Shown here: one piece after another, positions 15,673 through 16,566 of the stretch
How positions within the stretch are numbered: position 1 is the stretch's first letter
Layout: every line of letters begins with the position of its first letter
Origin: Chitinophagales bacterium
GTDB lineage: Bacteria; Bacteroidota; Bacteroidia; Chitinophagales; Saprospiraceae
DNA length: 16,566 nucleotides
Direction: 5' to 3'
Assembly (NCBI GenBank): GCA_013297575.1
Contig: JAAFHO010000045.1
Span: 1-16,566, forward strand
Notes under the pieces: generated by a model
Told to the model about the DNA's origin: nothing
What the model saw: only the letters and a program-made list of their open reading frames with translations
Database searches by the model: none
Program-made: the position numbers and the translations under genes

Positions 15673-16344
15673 ATGAGACTTATAATATGCACTATTGCAG
15701 TGCTTTTTTGTTTTTTAACTGCACAAGCACAGTTGAGTTTCGGTGTTCGAGGCGGCGTTATTAACACCAACATTAACTATTCACAACTGTCTGCCAGTGA
15801 GGTTTTGGATAATCGCACGGGTTTATTGGGCGGTTTATTGGCCGAAATACGGGCAAACGAAGGTTTTGCTATTCAGCCAGAGATCAATTATGTGCAACGC
15901 AATTGGCAATACACTCAAATCATCAATGTGCCATTTATCCTGGAAACCAAAAACATACAGGAGTTCAAGGTGCAATATGTTGAAATACCACTTTTGCTAA
16001 AAGCAGGTTTTAAACTAGGCCCTGCGCGTTTTGATCTAGTGGGTGGACCCGCCTTTTCATGGGCAATTGGTGGCACTAAAAAGGAAACCACCATCAACAC
16101 CAGTCCAATTACAGGTGGATCAGATACCCAAATCACAAAAGAAGATATGGATTTTGAGAATGACTATAAAAAAACGGATCTCAATGTCCAAGGAGGTGCT
16201 ATGCTTTCTTTTAAGGTGTTGGAAAGTCGATTTTTTATAGATGGAAGGTATATTTATGGCTTAACACCATTGGACAATTTTGATTATGTTAATATCGAAA
16301 ATCGTGGCATTTCACTAAGTGCCGGATTGATTTTTGGATTTTAG
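15673..16344 (+). CDS. Outer-membrane beta-barrel (porin-family, OMP_b-brl_2 type) protein
   Basis: A 223-residue protein. The signal peptide MRLIICTIAVLFCFLTAQA is probably cut after residue 19 to give QLSFGVRGGV. The mature part alternates hydrophobic and polar residues with family-typical strands: SFGVRGGVINTN, GGLLAEIRANEGFAIQPEIN, VQYVEIPLLLKAGF, ARFDLVGGPAFSWAIGG and a final ISLSAGLIFGF ending in Phe, a beta-signal for BAM-dependent insertion. Size fits an eight-stranded barrel with no enzymatic motif. A long polar loop (about 137-165, rich in Thr, Lys, Asp) precedes the last strands. It lies between the double-propeller lipoprotein (27 bases upstream) and the reductase gene (11 bases downstream), so the three probably share a transcript; function unknown. 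Confidence 0.88.
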   Translation: MRLIICTIAVLFCFLTAQAQLSFGVRGGVINTNINYSQLSASEVLDNRTGLLGGLLAEIRANEGFAIQPEINYVQRNWQYTQIINVPFILETKNIQEFKVQYVEIPLLLKAGFKLGPARFDLVGGPAFSWAIGGTKKETTINTSPITGGSDTQITKEDMDFENDYKKTDLNVQGGAMLSFKVLESRFFIDGRYIYGLTPLDNFDYVNIENRGISLSAGLIFGF

Positions 16345-16355
16345 AAAAAATATAA

Positions 16356-16548
16356 ATGCATTTTTACCCAGTTATTGTAAAAGAAATTCGCAGAGAGACC
16401 TCTACATGTGTTTCTATTGCCTTAGAACCACAAAATGATACTGTTTTTCAGTACAAACAAGGGCAATACCTCACTTTGCGTACCCATATCAACGGCGAAG
16501 AAGTGCGTCGTTCGTACTCCATTTGTAGTGCGCCTTATGAGTCGGGGT
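16356..16548 (+). CDS. paaE: PaaE-type FAD/2Fe-2S oxidoreductase, N-terminal 64 residues only
   Basis: Beginning of a ferredoxin-NADP reductase-like protein of the PaaE family, the reductase partner of phenylacetyl-CoA epoxidase, carrying FAD and a plant-type 2Fe-2S cluster. What is visible is the start of the FAD-binding barrel: VKEIRRETSTCVSIAL, FQYKQGQYLTLR and the flavin-binding RRSYSICSAP. Full-length members have about 350 residues, so the NAD(P) domain and cluster domain are missing. The apparent TAG stop at 16548-16550 is not real: its last two bases belong to sequencing adapter. Bacteroidota often carry this gene without the rest of the paa operon, and no other paa gene is in view, so involvement in phenylacetate breakdown is uncertain. 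It follows the beta-barrel gene by 11 bases. Confidence 0.85.
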
Positions 16549-16566
16549 AGATCGGAAGAGCGTCGT
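16549..16566 (+). other. Illumina adapter read-through at the contig end (artefact)
   Basis: The terminal bases AGATCGGAAGAGCGTCGT are identical to the start of the standard TruSeq-type adapter read-through sequence. They follow directly on coding sequence of the PaaE-type gene and create a false stop codon. They should be trimmed and are not part of the organism's genome. Confidence 0.97.

Noticed and set aside
1..16566. CRISPR array, tRNA/rRNA genes, transposases, toxin-antitoxin pairs or phage genes
   Set aside because: I looked for regularly spaced repeats, cloverleaf-like segments and recognisable recombinase or defence motifs and saw none; the intergenic gaps are too short to hide an array.

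Overview
The window looks like a metagenome or draft-assembly contig from a member of the Bacteroidota, plausibly close to Saprospiraceae or another marine/sludge lineage. This rests on the family content: a TonB-dependent receptor with an N-terminal carboxypeptidase-like domain beside a Cys-rich HYC_CC_PP-like protein, a DUF5117/DUF4953-type zinc metalloprotease lipoprotein, a VCBS/ASPIC-UnbV double-propeller lipoprotein and an OMP_b-brl_2 porin-like protein. Base composition is moderately AT-rich. Several genes are preceded by TAnnTTTG, the Bacteroidota -7 promoter element. No RNA genes, CRISPR arrays, insertion sequences or phage genes were seen. The last 18 bases (16549-16566) are Illumina adapter sequence, so genuine DNA ends at about 16548.

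Layout. (1) Positions 1-6297, all on the minus strand, form an envelope block. In transcription order it holds a one-POTRA Omp85/BamA-like outer-membrane protein, a small Cys-rich HYC_CC_PP-like protein, a TonB-dependent receptor and a secreted zinc metalloprotease lipoprotein cut off by the left edge. A terminator-like hairpin separates the second and third genes. A perfect 22-bp inverted repeat separates the third and fourth. (2) Positions 6457-9823, on the plus strand, hold a membrane-anchored coiled-coil protein, an Xaa-Pro aminopeptidase (M24) and a secreted serine beta-lactamase-like hydrolase. (3) Positions 9841-11889, on the minus strand, hold a SlyD-like FKBP prolyl isomerase with a His-rich tail, then a fused two-domain ABC ATPase of the Opp/Dpp/Nik class with no permease or binding-protein gene in view. 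(4) Positions 11982 to about 12185 hold what looks like the C-terminal stump of a lost glycoside hydrolase. (5) Positions 12268-16548, on the plus strand, hold a 1125-residue double beta-propeller lipoprotein, a small outer-membrane beta-barrel protein and the first 64 residues of a PaaE-type flavin/iron-sulfur reductase.

How the genes fit together. Most products are predicted to act at the cell envelope: outer-membrane assembly, TonB-dependent uptake, lipoproteins and extracytoplasmic hydrolases. The receptor and HYC_CC_PP-like pair is a recurrent Bacteroidota arrangement that suggests metal or metallophore handling. The SlyD-like protein beside a Nik/Dpp-class ATPase hints at metal or peptide transport, but this is only an inference. 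I found no convincing new multi-gene system. The best leads are the second nucleotide-binding domain of the ABC protein, which is about 26 residues short yet keeps its motifs, the perfect intergenic inverted repeat, and the diverged HYC_CC_PP-like protein beside its receptor and an Omp85 protein. There is no gene-free stretch over 300 bases apart from 11890-12267, which holds a promoter-like site and the gene stump.
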